64,000 bases of DNA. Source: Gammaproteobacteria bacterium. Its GTDB lineage: Bacteria > Pseudomonadota > Gammaproteobacteria > Pseudomonadales > Pseudohongiellaceae. The position numbers were made by a program, and so were the translations under genes. The notes under the pieces were generated by a model. The model saw only the letters and a program-made list of their open reading frames with translations. It made no database searches and was not told the origin of the DNA. Numbering within the stretch: position 1 is the first letter of the stretch; each line of letters begins with the position of its first letter. The stretch is taken from positions 1 to 64,000 of the forward strand of contig JAQWQD010000033.1 in NCBI GenBank assembly GCA_029244985.1, read 5' to 3'. This document shows, piece after piece, positions 6,148 to 15,451 of this stretch.

Positions 6148-7485
6148 GTGATAAAAAAAATCGGAGAAATCTTTAAATCAGCGACATTGATTGAGCGCAA
6201 TGAGCAGAGGGCTGTTTTAGTGTCTTTTGCGTTGGTCTTTATCTTGATGGCGGCTTATTACATGTTGCGACCGGTGCGGGACGCAATGGCCAGTGATTGG
6301 TCTAATACCGAAATTAGTATTTTATGGAATATACAGTTTTTTCTGAGCCTTACATTTGTTGCGATTTATGGGGCATCAGTTTCCCGAATCAGTTTTAGAT
6401 TTCTCGTTCCTACAGTTTATGGTTTCTTTGCCTTAAGCTTCCTTTGTTTTTATTTAAGTTCCGGTTTGGTTTCTAGTCAGGTGTTATTGGATAAAGCCTT
6501 TTATCTTTGGGTAAGCCTGTTTTCACTTTTTCATGTGTCCGTTTTCTGGAGTTTGATGGCAGACCTTTACGATAAAGAGCAATCAAGAAGGCTTTTCGGT
6601 TTTATAGCGGTTGGCGCAAGCGCGGGTGCTATAGCTGGCCCATTAATCGCTGCCATGGCTGTAAATATTGCTGGCTCTGATGTGCTTATGCTGTGTGCAT
6701 CGTTCATGATGCTGTTGCCACTGCCTATTATTTTCTATCTGCAATATCTAAAAGTGACAGTTTTACACAATGAACGAGTCAAAGTTGATCTATCTCATGT
6801 CAAAATTGGCGGAAACTCTTTGGCAGGGTTCAGGCAGTTTTTTACCAGCCCCTATTTGATAGGAATAGCAGCTTTCATTCTCCTATACACTGCGATTGGT
6901 TCTTTTGCCTATTTTGAACAGGCAAATCTCTTGCGAGAATATAGCCGAGATGAGCGAACGGCAATTCTTGCTATTCTGGCGCTGGTTGTGAATATTCTAA
7001 CTTTCGTTCTTGGATTTTTTGCCACTAGTAGGTTGACTACACGTTTAGGAATGCCAGCTACTTTAGCGGTAGTTCCGCTATTTATGTGCGGTGCTCTATT
7101 AGTTCTAGCATTCGCGCCAATATTAACTGTTTTGCTGGCCCTGCAAGTCGCGAGACAAGCCGGCAACTACGGAATTACGAGGCCCGCCAGAGAAATGCTC
7201 TTTACTTCGGTTTCTCGAGAAGCTCGATTTAAGGCAAAACCGGTGGTTGATGTGGCTATTTACCGAGGTGGCGATGCCGTGTGGTCATCAGCATTTGCCG
7301 TCTTGACTGATGGGGTTGGTCTTGGCATTGGGGCAATGGCTGCAATAGGAGCAGGCATAGCAGCAATCTGGGCAGTGACAGGCGTTGCTCTCGGACGAGT
7401 ATTTAATAGAAAAAGTCAATCTCAGGAAGCAGATACAGGCGAAATCCAAGCAAACGCTCCCGAATTTTCGCCAAATCAACGATAG
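6148..7485 (+). CDS. NTT/MFS-type multi-spanning carrier
   Basis: An integral membrane protein of about 445 residues with around 12 hydrophobic segments. The first-helix sequence YYMLRPVRDAMA is the hallmark of bacterial proteins related to the ATP/ADP translocase (NTT) family, placed within the major facilitator fold. The free-living members are of unknown substrate. The GTG at 6148 puts about 20 residues before the first conserved helix, as in relatives; a GTG at 6088 would add 20 more residues. It lies 77 bp before the fumarase gene in the same direction. Nucleotide exchange should not be assumed. Confidence 0.7.
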   Translation: MIKKIGEIFKSATLIERNEQRAVLVSFALVFILMAAYYMLRPVRDAMASDWSNTEISILWNIQFFLSLTFVAIYGASVSRISFRFLVPTVYGFFALSFLCFYLSSGLVSSQVLLDKAFYLWVSLFSLFHVSVFWSLMADLYDKEQSRRLFGFIAVGASAGAIAGPLIAAMAVNIAGSDVLMLCASFMMLLPLPIIFYLQYLKVTVLHNERVKVDLSHVKIGGNSLAGFRQFFTSPYLIGIAAFILLYTAIGSFAYFEQANLLREYSRDERTAILAILALVVNILTFVLGFFATSRLTTRLGMPATLAVVPLFMCGALLVLAFAPILTVLLALQVARQAGNYGITRPAREMLFTSVSREARFKAKPVVDVAIYRGGDAVWSSAFAVLTDGVGLGIGAMAAIGAGIAAIWAVTGVALGRVFNRKSQSQEADTGEIQANAPEFSPNQR

Positions 7486-7562
7486 ACAAACTGAAGCTTA
7501 ATGAAGCCCTCTAAAGTGTTAGAATGATCTAGTGCAAGAGCTTTTTCGAGGACGATTAACTC

Positions 7563-9089
7563 ATGACCCTTATCCGTAATGAAGATTTAATTCAAAGCAT
7601 CGCTGATGCATTGCAGTATATTTCCTATTACCATCCGCTAGATTTCGTGAAAGCTGTCAATGAGGCCTATGAGAAAGAAGAGTCCCCTGCAGCGAAAGAT
7701 GCTATGGCTCAAATTCTGATTAACTCAAGACTTTGTGCTGAGGGGAAAAGACCGATTTGTCAGGATACGGGAATTGTTACTGTATTTTTGAAAGTCGGAA
7801 TGGGAGTAAATTGGGAAGGTGACCTATCAATAGCAGATATGGTTAATGAAGGTGTTCGCAGAGCGTATCTATTACCTGAAAATGTATTGCGGGCTTCAAT
7901 ACTTTCAGATCCTGCAGGGGCCCGAAAAAATACTCAAGACAATACTCCGGCTGTCATACATACAGAAATTGTTAAAGGCAACACTATTGATGTGAAATTG
8001 GCGGCAAAAGGTGGGGGCTCTGAAAATAAAGCCAAGATGGTGATGTTGAATCCCAGCGATAGCATTGTGGATTGGATTGAAAAAACCTTGCCGACAATGG
8101 GCGCAGGTTGGTGTCCTCCAGGCATGCTGGGGATAGGCGTTGGTGGAACTGCGGAAAAAGCAGCTATTCTGGCTAAGGAATCTCTAATGGACCCAATAGA
8201 TATTCATGAATTAAGAGAGAGGGGTCCCAGTAACCGAATTGAAGAATTGCGATTAGAGATTATGGATCGCGTTAATGCGCTGGGTATTGGTGCTCAGGGA
8301 TTAGGCGGGCTAACGACAGTGCTAGACGTGAAAATAATGGATTACCCAACTCACGCGGCTTCATTGCCAATAGCGATGATTCCAAATTGCGCAGCTACTC
8401 GGCATGCGCACTTTACCCTGGATGGAAGTGGAAGTGCAGAACTGACGCCACCGAGCCTTGATGGATGGCCTGAAATTAGCTGGGATGTAGGTCCAAGAGC
8501 AAGGAAAGTTAATCTCGATGAAATTACTGCTGCAGACATCGTTGACTGGCAGCCAGGTGAAACTTTATTACTGACTGGAACAATGCTTACAGGCCGGGAT
8601 GCTGCTCATAAGCGTTTGTTGAGCATGCTTAGTAGTGGGCAATCCTTGCCAGAGGGAGTCAATTTCGATAATAAATTTATCTATTACGTAGGTCCGGTGG
8701 ATCCAGTAAGAGATGAAGTGATCGGCCCGGCCGGCCCTACGACGGCAACTAGAATGGATAAATTTACCGATGAGCTATTAGCAAAAACTGGACTTATAGG
8801 CATGATTGGAAAGGCAGAAAGGGGTGCTGCAGGCATCGAAGCAATTAAAAAGCATCGAGCGGTCTATTTAATGGCAGTGGGTGGTGCTGCCTATCTGGTT
8901 TCAAAAGCTATTCGCAAGTCTCGAATTGTTGCCTTCGAAGACTTAGGTATGGAGGCAATTCATGAATTTGAAGTTGAAGAAATGCCAGTAACTGTAGCGG
9001 TTGATGTAAATGGAACTTCAGTTCATCAAACTGGGCCTGCAATTTGGAAAGCGAAGATAGCAGAAGAGCACGCGATCGAAGTTACCTAA
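7563..9089 (+). CDS. fumA: Fumarate hydratase, class I
   Basis: A 508-residue iron-sulfur hydro-lyase interconverting fumarate and malate in the TCA cycle. It has the typical length and the fused alpha and beta domains of class I fumarases. The early cysteine motif ICQDTG (about residue 75), GWCPPGMLGIGVGG in the middle and the ANCAATRHAHF-like stretch fit the 4Fe-4S enzyme. The beta domain starts near residue 330 and contains VGPVDP and GPAGPTTATRMD. Class I fumarases are oxygen-sensitive. The start ATG has GAGGA about 10 bases upstream. Confidence 0.93.
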   Translation: MTLIRNEDLIQSIADALQYISYYHPLDFVKAVNEAYEKEESPAAKDAMAQILINSRLCAEGKRPICQDTGIVTVFLKVGMGVNWEGDLSIADMVNEGVRRAYLLPENVLRASILSDPAGARKNTQDNTPAVIHTEIVKGNTIDVKLAAKGGGSENKAKMVMLNPSDSIVDWIEKTLPTMGAGWCPPGMLGIGVGGTAEKAAILAKESLMDPIDIHELRERGPSNRIEELRLEIMDRVNALGIGAQGLGGLTTVLDVKIMDYPTHAASLPIAMIPNCAATRHAHFTLDGSGSAELTPPSLDGWPEISWDVGPRARKVNLDEITAADIVDWQPGETLLLTGTMLTGRDAAHKRLLSMLSSGQSLPEGVNFDNKFIYYVGPVDPVRDEVIGPAGPTTATRMDKFTDELLAKTGLIGMIGKAERGAAGIEAIKKHRAVYLMAVGGAAYLVSKAIRKSRIVAFEDLGMEAIHEFEVEEMPVTVAVDVNGTSVHQTGPAIWKAKIAEEHAIEVT

Positions 9090-9123
9090 TGATCTACCCT
9101 TGAATTTGACGGTAGCGAAGAAT

Positions 9124-11049
9124 TTACTCACACATATCAGCGTAGCTACTCTCGAATTCTAAAGAGATTGGTGGCTCTATTTCATTGATACTGATTTTCG
9201 ATTCATTCATCTCCAAGGATTCATTATCCAAAACATTGTGATCAAATTTGTAGATAGTGTTATTTCTGCCTTCAATCATAGCTTGATCGTAGGCTGCCAT
9301 TTTGTCGACGACTTGTTCATTGCGTTTTTTGTAATCCTTTAAAGCGTTTGCGCCGTGTCGCTTTTCTAGCATTTTCTCGACTATGTGCGGGGCGAGAATC
9401 GAAGCACTTGCATTGTTTCCTCCGAATCCTTTGGAATTAATAATCGTTGCGTCTATGCTGTTCAACGGCAATTCTCTATGCGCGAGTAAAAAGTCCAAGT
9501 TTTCCTGGGTTACATCTTCCGCAATCTCATCAATGGTTAAAATACCAGGTAATATGCCATGGGCAAACGAACCCAGAGTGGCAACGAGTTGATCACCGGC
9601 AGATGATGCAATTGAGTGGCCCAGATAAGACTTCACTGCCGCAATTGGCCAATTCTCTATGCCGAATATTCCCGCAATCTGGCTGAGAATATGGGATTCC
9701 GTAGTTCTATTTTGTGGGGTACCGGTGCCGTGAGCTTGCACAAAAGTACGATTTTTTAGCGCTTTCTTCCCGATGACATTTTTAGTAGCAGCAACTGCTT
9801 TCGCCATAGAAAGGTAATTTCCTAGTCCTGGGCCAGTAATAGATTTCTTGTGCCCATCTGCAGCGATATAAACTTCATTAGCTGCGCCCAGAATATTGGC
9901 TCCGAGCTTTAATGCTAATTCGTCATCAAACAAAACTACAAATTGTGCAGATTCCGCTAGAGTGAAGCCTGAATTGTTAGCAAAAGGTCGACATGCTCGA
10001 CGATAATTAGGGCGTTGGTTTGAAGCTAAACCATCAAGTTTTCGCAGAGAGGCATCGTCTGCTAAGGCATTCATGGTATTAAACCCATCGATAGATTCGG
10101 GGAAGATAGGCGTTTCAGTAGTGCCAACAAGGACTACTCTATGAGAACCGGATTGAATATCTTTCACAGCTTGGCGTAAGTTATAGAGGAATGTTGCGCA
10201 GGCAGCGACGTTAGTACCATTAGTCCCAAGATTCCCCAACAAATAAGCGTTTATAAAATCAGCAGGCATTTCTGCATAACCTAGCGGCATTTGTTTAGAA
10301 GTTACTTTTTTGCCGAGTAATCGTGCCTGCAATAGTCCACCAAAACCGTTGTAATCCAACTGCCCCATTGCGCTGCCTGCATATACCCCAATCTGGTCGG
10401 GTGGAACATGTTGCCGAATAATTTCCCAATCCATTCCTAAAGAATTTATCGCATCTGATGCTGCATAAACGGTTAGTTGTAACGCTCGAGGATGGTTGCG
10501 TGCTTGATATAATAATTCAGGTTTGAATCCTGTTGGTAGTTGACCCGCAGAATTCACGTCAGTTTTACGGAAACATTCGAGCAAGACTTCAAAACTTTGT
10601 TCGATATTTACTCTCACTTTATTTGGATCATCAGGTGTATCAGATTTAATAGACCAGCCAGCAGGTAGCGGTGTCGGGAGTTGTTTCTTTTTCAGTTCGA
10701 ACTCAATCCCTCTGCCGTTAGTGCCCGCGAGATTCGCTCGGCAGTGATAGTTAAGTTGATTGGGATCGAATAGATTATCTTCCAGTTCTCTGATCAAAGT
10801 ATTTTGATCGAGCTCTCCGCTTATTGCAGTTATATAAGAAGCTAAATTAACGGCATTGCCTTCATTATCCACCCAGCCCTCGTTCTTCCGCTTTAGTTTT
10901 CCGGTGAGAGCGGCAATTGCAGCACGAGTCTCTAACGCTTTTTCTCTGCTCAATGCCTCTATAACCATGCGTCGATAACCATGGTGGCCGGAACTGCGGC
11001 CTGCGGCATTTATGCCGCCAAAGCCTGCAATGATTGGTAATCTTGTCAT
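9124..11049 (-). CDS. fabY: Beta-ketoacyl-ACP synthase FabY
   Basis: A 641-residue condensing enzyme. Its N-terminus (MTRLPIIAGFGGINAAGRSS) and length match the Pseudomonas aeruginosa FabY family, which condenses acetyl-CoA with malonyl-ACP to start fatty-acid synthesis in place of FabH. The thiolase-fold catalytic set is visible: Cys in AACATF near residue 285, His in HGTGTPQNRTTE, and a second His in KSYLGHSIAS. The C-terminal 70 residues are polar and variable. It is a single gene on the minus strand, with about 220 bp to the divergent metallo-hydrolase gene. Confidence 0.9.
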   Translation of the reverse strand: MTRLPIIAGFGGINAAGRSSGHHGYRRMVIEALSREKALETRAAIAALTGKLKRKNEGWVDNEGNAVNLASYITAISGELDQNTLIRELEDNLFDPNQLNYHCRANLAGTNGRGIEFELKKKQLPTPLPAGWSIKSDTPDDPNKVRVNIEQSFEVLLECFRKTDVNSAGQLPTGFKPELLYQARNHPRALQLTVYAASDAINSLGMDWEIIRQHVPPDQIGVYAGSAMGQLDYNGFGGLLQARLLGKKVTSKQMPLGYAEMPADFINAYLLGNLGTNGTNVAACATFLYNLRQAVKDIQSGSHRVVLVGTTETPIFPESIDGFNTMNALADDASLRKLDGLASNQRPNYRRACRPFANNSGFTLAESAQFVVLFDDELALKLGANILGAANEVYIAADGHKKSITGPGLGNYLSMAKAVAATKNVIGKKALKNRTFVQAHGTGTPQNRTTESHILSQIAGIFGIENWPIAAVKSYLGHSIASSAGDQLVATLGSFAHGILPGILTIDEIAEDVTQENLDFLLAHRELPLNSIDATIINSKGFGGNNASASILAPHIVEKMLEKRHGANALKDYKKRNEQVVDKMAAYDQAMIEGRNNTIYKFDHNVLDNESLEMNESKISINEIEPPISLEFESSYADMCE

Positions 11050-11271
11050 GCTTTAACCTTTGGTTAATTCTCTTAATATTATCGGGCTAGAAGTTTGGAC
11101 TATAGAGTCCATACCTTTAATTGAATATGTTATTTTAGCCATAAAATATGCTATATCGGCCATAAATTTAATGACTATTGGCATCCAGACGTGGTGCAGG
11201 GTGGGCTTGCATAAAATCAGGTGGGCACATAGCATGTCCTATCAATCTCCATTCTGGGGGTGGGAGGTCAC

Positions 11272-12138
11272 ATGATAAGGTTTAACGCAGTCATTGCGCT
11301 CGCGACTAGTTATCTTTGTTTGTTTTCATTCGCAGCCAACGGACAGGACCGTTTTGCCAATGTCACGATCGAAACTATTCCGGTTGTTGGCAATATTTCC
11401 ATGTTGGTAGGTCAAGGCGGAAACATCGGCGTTTCAGCTGGCAGCGATGGCATATTAATAATCGATGATCAGTTTGCTCCGCTTGCCGGTCGAATTAAGG
11501 CCGCTATTATGGAACTTGGTTCTGACACACCGAAATTTTTATTAAATACTCATTTTCATGGAGATCACACAGGCGGCAACGCAGATTTTGGAGCTGACAG
11601 TGTCATTGTCGCTCATGAAAATGTTCGTCTACGAATGGTTGCTGGAGACCAGCCAGCAGTTGCGCTACCTGTAGTGACTTATGACGATGATGTATCTATT
11701 CATTTTAATGGTGAGTCAATCACCTTAATCCATATGCCCAGAGGCCACACGGATACCGATAGTGTCGTCTATTTTGAAGATTCAAATGTAATCCATATGG
11801 GAGATCACTTTTTCAATGGAGGATTTCCCTTTGTCGATTTAGTTAACGGGGGAACAGTTCAGGGTTATTTGAATAATCTTGAAAAAGTATTGTCTTGGAT
11901 TGGTGACGATACTTCGGTTATCCCGGGTCATGGTTCTTTGGCAAGTAAGAGCGACCTAATGAATTTTTATAATGTAGTTAGGGATACCTCTGTCGAGATT
12001 CGTATTAAGAAATCACAACGCATGAGCGTTGAAGACATTGTTGGAGAAGGACTAAGCCCAGGTTATGAATCTTGGGGGCAGGGGTTTATTGACGAGGAAG
12101 CCTGGATACAAACCGTATTCAATAGCTACCCTAGATAA
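11272..12138 (+). CDS. Secreted metallo-beta-lactamase-fold hydrolase
   Basis: A 288-residue exported protein: signal peptide to about residue 24 (ending near ANGQ), then an MBL fold with HFHGDHTGGN, GHTDTDSV, a metal Asp/His pair in MGDHFF and PGHG near the end. These residues bind two zinc ions in the superfamily. Relatives include periplasmic lactonases, lactamases and cyclase-like proteins, and the substrate cannot be told here. The ATG at 11272 is preceded at ideal distance by GGGAGG, better than an in-frame GTG at 11260. Confidence 0.85.
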   Translation: MIRFNAVIALATSYLCLFSFAANGQDRFANVTIETIPVVGNISMLVGQGGNIGVSAGSDGILIIDDQFAPLAGRIKAAIMELGSDTPKFLLNTHFHGDHTGGNADFGADSVIVAHENVRLRMVAGDQPAVALPVVTYDDDVSIHFNGESITLIHMPRGHTDTDSVVYFEDSNVIHMGDHFFNGGFPFVDLVNGGTVQGYLNNLEKVLSWIGDDTSVIPGHGSLASKSDLMNFYNVVRDTSVEIRIKKSQRMSVEDIVGEGLSPGYESWGQGFIDEEAWIQTVFNSYPR

Positions 12139-12202
12139 GTATAATGTTTCGTTTTAAATTATAGCCCGCTTTAAAGCGCGCCAATAATTTCTGCAGTGTA
12201 TT

Positions 12203-12745
12203 GTGACTATTTCAGATTTCTACCGTACACAATTAAGCGTGTTACATAAAGCGCTCGGCATCCCTGAGAGCTTTTTGGATTCATGTAACTTGCCTCTTTG
12301 TAAAGAGCCCGAAGAATTAATCGCTACAGAACTAGATTTTTATAACCGCCCGCAACGGTTAATTCCTGAAGCTTTTGTTGCTTGGAGTGAAATGAAAGGT
12401 GCGGCACAGCAAGATGGAGTTAGCATTTTCCTTATTTCGGCATTTCGAGATATTCAATATCAACACGATCTAATAGCTAAAAAACTGAATGAAGGTAGCA
12501 GTCTGGAATCTATACTTTCTGTTAATGCGGCACCTGGATTTAGCGAGCATCACACGGGGCGAGCAGTCGATATTGGCACCCTTGGTTGTGACGCCCTAGT
12601 AGAGGCTTTTGAACAAACTAATGCCTTCCAATGGCTTAAAGTTAATGGGAACAAACATGGGTTTTTTATGAGCTACCCAAGAGGTAATAAATTTGGAATT
12701 AACTATGAACCCTGGCATTGGTGCTTCTGCAGGGATTATAAATAG
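12203..12745 (+). CDS. D-Ala-D-Ala carboxypeptidase, VanY/LAS family
   Basis: A 180-residue zinc peptidase of the LAS (M15B) family that trims D-alanine from peptidoglycan peptides. The signature S-x-H-x-x-G-x-A-x-D is seen as SEHHTGRAVD, and the second metal/catalytic motif is EPWHW near the C-terminus. An upstream FRDIQYQ carries the conserved Arg region. No signal peptide is apparent, unlike many relatives, so its location is uncertain. The start is GTG at 12203, after a short spacer that includes the 12-bp palindrome CGCTTTAAAGCG (12167-12178). Confidence 0.85.
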   Translation: MTISDFYRTQLSVLHKALGIPESFLDSCNLPLCKEPEELIATELDFYNRPQRLIPEAFVAWSEMKGAAQQDGVSIFLISAFRDIQYQHDLIAKKLNEGSSLESILSVNAAPGFSEHHTGRAVDIGTLGCDALVEAFEQTNAFQWLKVNGNKHGFFMSYPRGNKFGINYEPWHWCFCRDYK

Positions 12746-13210
12746 CATGTTTTTTATTTTAGACAAATGAATCTGAAAGAGGTAATCTAATTTCACCGCA
12801 CTAAAAGGAAGGGGAATGCGCTACAAGCTCTCAGTGCAGAATTCAAATTCATTTTCGCTAGTTCTAAATACTCCAGTATTTAGCCCCCCAACTCAAACCT
12901 ATTTTCCAATAATTCCAAAGTACATTTCTCGGCTTTTACTGCTATTCCAAAGGGTGCGGAGAGATTGTTGGTTGGTAATTATATTTTGTTCGGTACATTG
13001 GTGCTTGTTCAAGTCTGCTAAATTAGTTTGTGCCTATAAAAAAGATATGGCTTTCAAGTCGGCGCCTAGGCCTAAAATAGCTATTAAGAAGTGGATTGAG
13101 TCTATTTGTATCATGACAGCAATCAAGCTTTGCTAATCATAAGGAGGAATTATTAAGAAGCATTACACTGACTAATTTATTATTTGAAAGTAATCTGGAG
13201 ATAGTAATAC
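12746..13210. other. 465-bp region without a convincing gene
   Basis: The only sizeable ORF (12816-13136, 106 codons) has a Cys/Trp/Ile-heavy product with no domain, and I do not accept it. A strong Shine-Dalgarno-like AAGGAGG at 13141-13147 has no ATG, GTG or TTG at the right distance. The region probably holds the promoter and leader of the hibernation factor gene. Confidence 0.5.
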
Positions 13211-13582
13211 ATGACTAATGAATTCCAAGTTGTTTTTCACAACATTGATCAAACAAGTGCTATTAATGATGCAGTCCAAAAGCGAATCAATAAGCTAGAG
13301 CGCTATTGTGATCAAATAATTTCTGGCCGAGTTGTGTTGGATTCGCCTCATAATAATCATCACAAGGGAAAGGTTTACTTTGTAGGGTTAGAAATTCATA
13401 CTCCATCTAAAGAGGTTCGTGTAAATCAGGAGCAGCATGATAATCATGCTCATGAAGATCTTTATGTCGCAATTAGAGATGCGTTCAATGTAGCAGAGCG
13501 TCAATTAAAATCTGTTGATAAAAAGCACCGAACTTTACCGCCTCATAAGGTTGTAACTGCTTTCGATGATGAGGCGGCCTAG
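13211..13582 (+). CDS. Ribosome hibernation/interface factor (HPF/RaiA family)
   Basis: A 123-residue protein with the beta-alpha-beta-beta-beta-alpha layout of the S30AE family, which binds the 30S decoding region and inactivates ribosomes under stress or stationary phase. The regions INDAVQKRINKLERYCDQI (helix 1) and EDLYVAIRDAFNVAERQLKS (helix 2) fit. The His-rich loop (SPHNNHHKGK, QHDNHAHED) replaces the usual basic loop. It has a short C-terminal tail and no dimerisation domain, so it is of the short type. The TCTGGAG about 10 bases upstream supports the start. Followed 11 bp later by a DUF1244 gene. Confidence 0.87.
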   Translation: MTNEFQVVFHNIDQTSAINDAVQKRINKLERYCDQIISGRVVLDSPHNNHHKGKVYFVGLEIHTPSKEVRVNQEQHDNHAHEDLYVAIRDAFNVAERQLKSVDKKHRTLPPHKVVTAFDDEAA

Positions 13583-13593
13583 GAAGTATTATA

Positions 13594-13884
13594 ATGGATA
13601 AAAATGAACGTATTGAGATTGAAGCAGCTACGTTTCGACGACTAGTAAGCCACTTAGATAATCACAAAGAAGTCCAAAATATCGACCTTATGAATCTCGC
13701 AAATTTCTGCAGGAATTGTTTGTCAAAATGGTATCGGGCAGAGGCTAAAACTCGGGGTCATGAAGTGGATTATGACCTTGCACGTGAAGTTGTCTATGGT
13801 ATGCCTTATTCAGAATGGAAAGCTAAGTTCCAACAGGAAGCGAGCACTGAGCAACTGGAAAAGTTTAAGCAACAACCTAATTAA
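13594..13884 (+). CDS. DUF1244 family protein
   Basis: A 96-residue cytoplasmic protein, all-helical in appearance, matching the DUF1244 family by the stretch LANFCRNCLSKWYRAEA and the following DLAREVVYGMPYSEWKAK. No reaction is known for the family. The conserved FCRNC pair of cysteines and the KWY triad are the main features. It is 11 bp after the ribosome hibernation factor and likely on the same transcript, so a link to translation or slow growth is possible but is inference only. Confidence 0.82.
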   Translation: MDKNERIEIEAATFRRLVSHLDNHKEVQNIDLMNLANFCRNCLSKWYRAEAKTRGHEVDYDLAREVVYGMPYSEWKAKFQQEASTEQLEKFKQQPN

Positions 13885-13921
13885 TTTGCAGACCTCTACA
13901 GAGACAAAAGTAATCAATTCC

Positions 13922-14929
13922 TTAGCGGATTGACTGCTGGTTGGTTTCCGCAATAAAAAGCTTATTTCTAACCAAACTTCGATATTCATTTGGTGTAACT
14001 GCATTTAGTTTCTTAAATATGCCGGTGAAATGACTTGCATCCTGGTAACCTACCTTATCAGCGACTTCTGAAACTGCGAGATTGCTTTGTTTTAGTAGGG
14101 ATTTAGCATGAGTAATGCGTAATTCTTGCAAATATTGAAGCGGCGGCGTGTTCGCTGCTAGTTTGAATCGGCGATTGAGGGAGCGCACACTCATCTGGAA
14201 TCTACTAGCAATTTTTGAGATGTTAATAGACTCTTGATAGTGGTCGTGCAGCCATTCTTGGACCTTTATGATTTCCTCATCATGATGCGTACTTTGCTGA
14301 TCCTTGTTAAGCAGCAACGATTCATATGAACGTTTTAATTCATGTGCAAAATGTCGTGAAATTTCATTTGCTATAGATTCTCCAAAGAGTAATTCAACAA
14401 AATGCAGCATTATGTCGCGCGCTGCATTAACGCTTCCAGTGCAATAAATATTATCTACGCAGGTAATGAATCGTTTCCTTTGCAATTTAATTTCAGGAAA
14501 CAGCTGTTGAAATTGATCAAAGAATCTCCAGTGAGTGGTAGCTGCTTTCCCATTTAGTAATCCTGCTTCGGCAATAAAATGAGTGCCAGTAGCAATTCCA
14601 CACAGAAGAGCGCCGTTGTTGTGTTGATTTTTAAGCCACTTTGGTAGTTCTGGATATTTTTTAATTCTGGCTCGCGGTGAGCCCCATATCCCCGGAATAA
14701 AAACTAAATCAGTTTGTCTAATTTGTTTTAGTAATTTATTGCACTCTATGGTGAGGCCGCCACTTAACTTAATTTTAGTGTTAGCAACGCTGACAAGATC
14801 TATTAAGATCATCCGATCTATTTCTTTGCGTGCCCGAGCGATGTCGTTTGCAGCGCTTAACATTTCTAATGGAATTGATACAGTCGAGCCAAGAGCCTTC
14901 GGTATGCCAATGATTGTTACATGTTTCAT
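13922..14929 (-). CDS. GlxA-type AraC-family transcriptional regulator
   Basis: A 335-residue regulator. The N-terminal 190 residues form a DJ-1/PfpI (class I glutamine amidotransferase-like) sensing domain; its nucleophile-elbow region reads ALLCGIATGTHFIAEAG, with the usual Cys present. The C-terminal part (about 225-320) is an AraC DNA-binding domain with two helix-turn-helix units (INISKIASRFQMSVRSLNRRF and LAVSEVADKVGYQDASHFTGIFKK). The effector is unknown. Its ATG overlaps the greB stop in ATGA, so the two are translationally coupled. Confidence 0.87.
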   Translation of the reverse strand: MKHVTIIGIPKALGSTVSIPLEMLSAANDIARARKEIDRMILIDLVSVANTKIKLSGGLTIECNKLLKQIRQTDLVFIPGIWGSPRARIKKYPELPKWLKNQHNNGALLCGIATGTHFIAEAGLLNGKAATTHWRFFDQFQQLFPEIKLQRKRFITCVDNIYCTGSVNAARDIMLHFVELLFGESIANEISRHFAHELKRSYESLLLNKDQQSTHHDEEIIKVQEWLHDHYQESINISKIASRFQMSVRSLNRRFKLAANTPPLQYLQELRITHAKSLLKQSNLAVSEVADKVGYQDASHFTGIFKKLNAVTPNEYRSLVRNKLFIAETNQQSIR

Positions 14930-15438
14930 TTGTTAACCGAATCTGCATATTCGATTTGAACTATGTAATATTCTTTTATGCCAGCGGGGGATTTAATGAC
15001 GAAGCCATGATCTACACATTTTCCCAACAGTGATTTTCCCATCGGGGAGTCAATGCTGATGTAACCTTTTTGTGGGTCAATCTCGTCAGGCCCAACTAGT
15101 CGATATTTTACTTTTTTCCCATCTTCTTCTTCCAAAGTAACATAGGCTCCAAAGTAAATTCTACTTTGGTCCTCTGGGGGCATTGAGACAACAGTTATTT
15201 CTTCTAATCGTTTGCTTAAGTAACGAACGCGGCTATCGATTTCGCGCAATCGCTTTTTGCCGTAGATGTACTCTGCATTTTCAGACCTGTCTCCCAGCGC
15301 GGCGGCTTCTGATACTGATTGGGTCACCTGGGGTCGTTCAACTTTCCAAAGACGATGCAGTTCCTTTTTTAGAAAGTTTTCGCCTTCTTTTGTAATGTAC
15401 TTTGCTCCGAGTTTCTGTGGAGGACGATAACGACTCAT
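14926..15438 (-). CDS. greB: Transcription elongation factor GreB
   Basis: A 170-residue factor that rescues backtracked RNA polymerase by stimulating transcript cleavage. It has the N-terminal coiled coil (about residues 10-75) with the acidic tip region ALGDRSENAEYIYGKK and the C-terminal FKBP-like domain (GPDEIDPQKGYISIDSPMGKSLLGK). The YIYGKKRLREID wording is GreB rather than GreA. The ATG at 15438 (MSRYRPP) is the typical GreB start; an upstream in-frame ATG at 15513 would overlap dinB. It lies 13 bp after dinB and overlaps the AraC-type gene by 4 bp. Confidence 0.92.
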   Translation of the reverse strand: MSRYRPPQKLGAKYITKEGENFLKKELHRLWKVERPQVTQSVSEAAALGDRSENAEYIYGKKRLREIDSRVRYLSKRLEEITVVSMPPEDQSRIYFGAYVTLEEEDGKKVKYRLVGPDEIDPQKGYISIDSPMGKSLLGKCVDHGFVIKSPAGIKEYYIVQIEYADSVNK

Positions 15439-15451
15439 GTGAGCACCAAGT

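Noticed and set aside
11053-11275. Overlapping 60- and 71-codon ORFs between fabY and the MBL hydrolase gene
   Set aside because: They are antisense to each other, have no ribosome sites or recognisable products, and cover the divergent promoter region.
12167-12178. Perfect 12-bp palindrome CGCTTTAAAGCG before the VanY-type gene
   Set aside because: It could be an operator or hairpin, but it is a single copy with no T-tract and no regulator gene beside it, so I do not call a function.
12816-13136. 106-codon plus-strand ORF in the gap before the hibernation factor gene, with a purine-rich stretch before its ATG
   Set aside because: The product is rich in Cys, Trp and Ile with no domain or membrane layout, and the purine-rich stretch abuts the ATG too closely. 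It reads like untranslated leader DNA.
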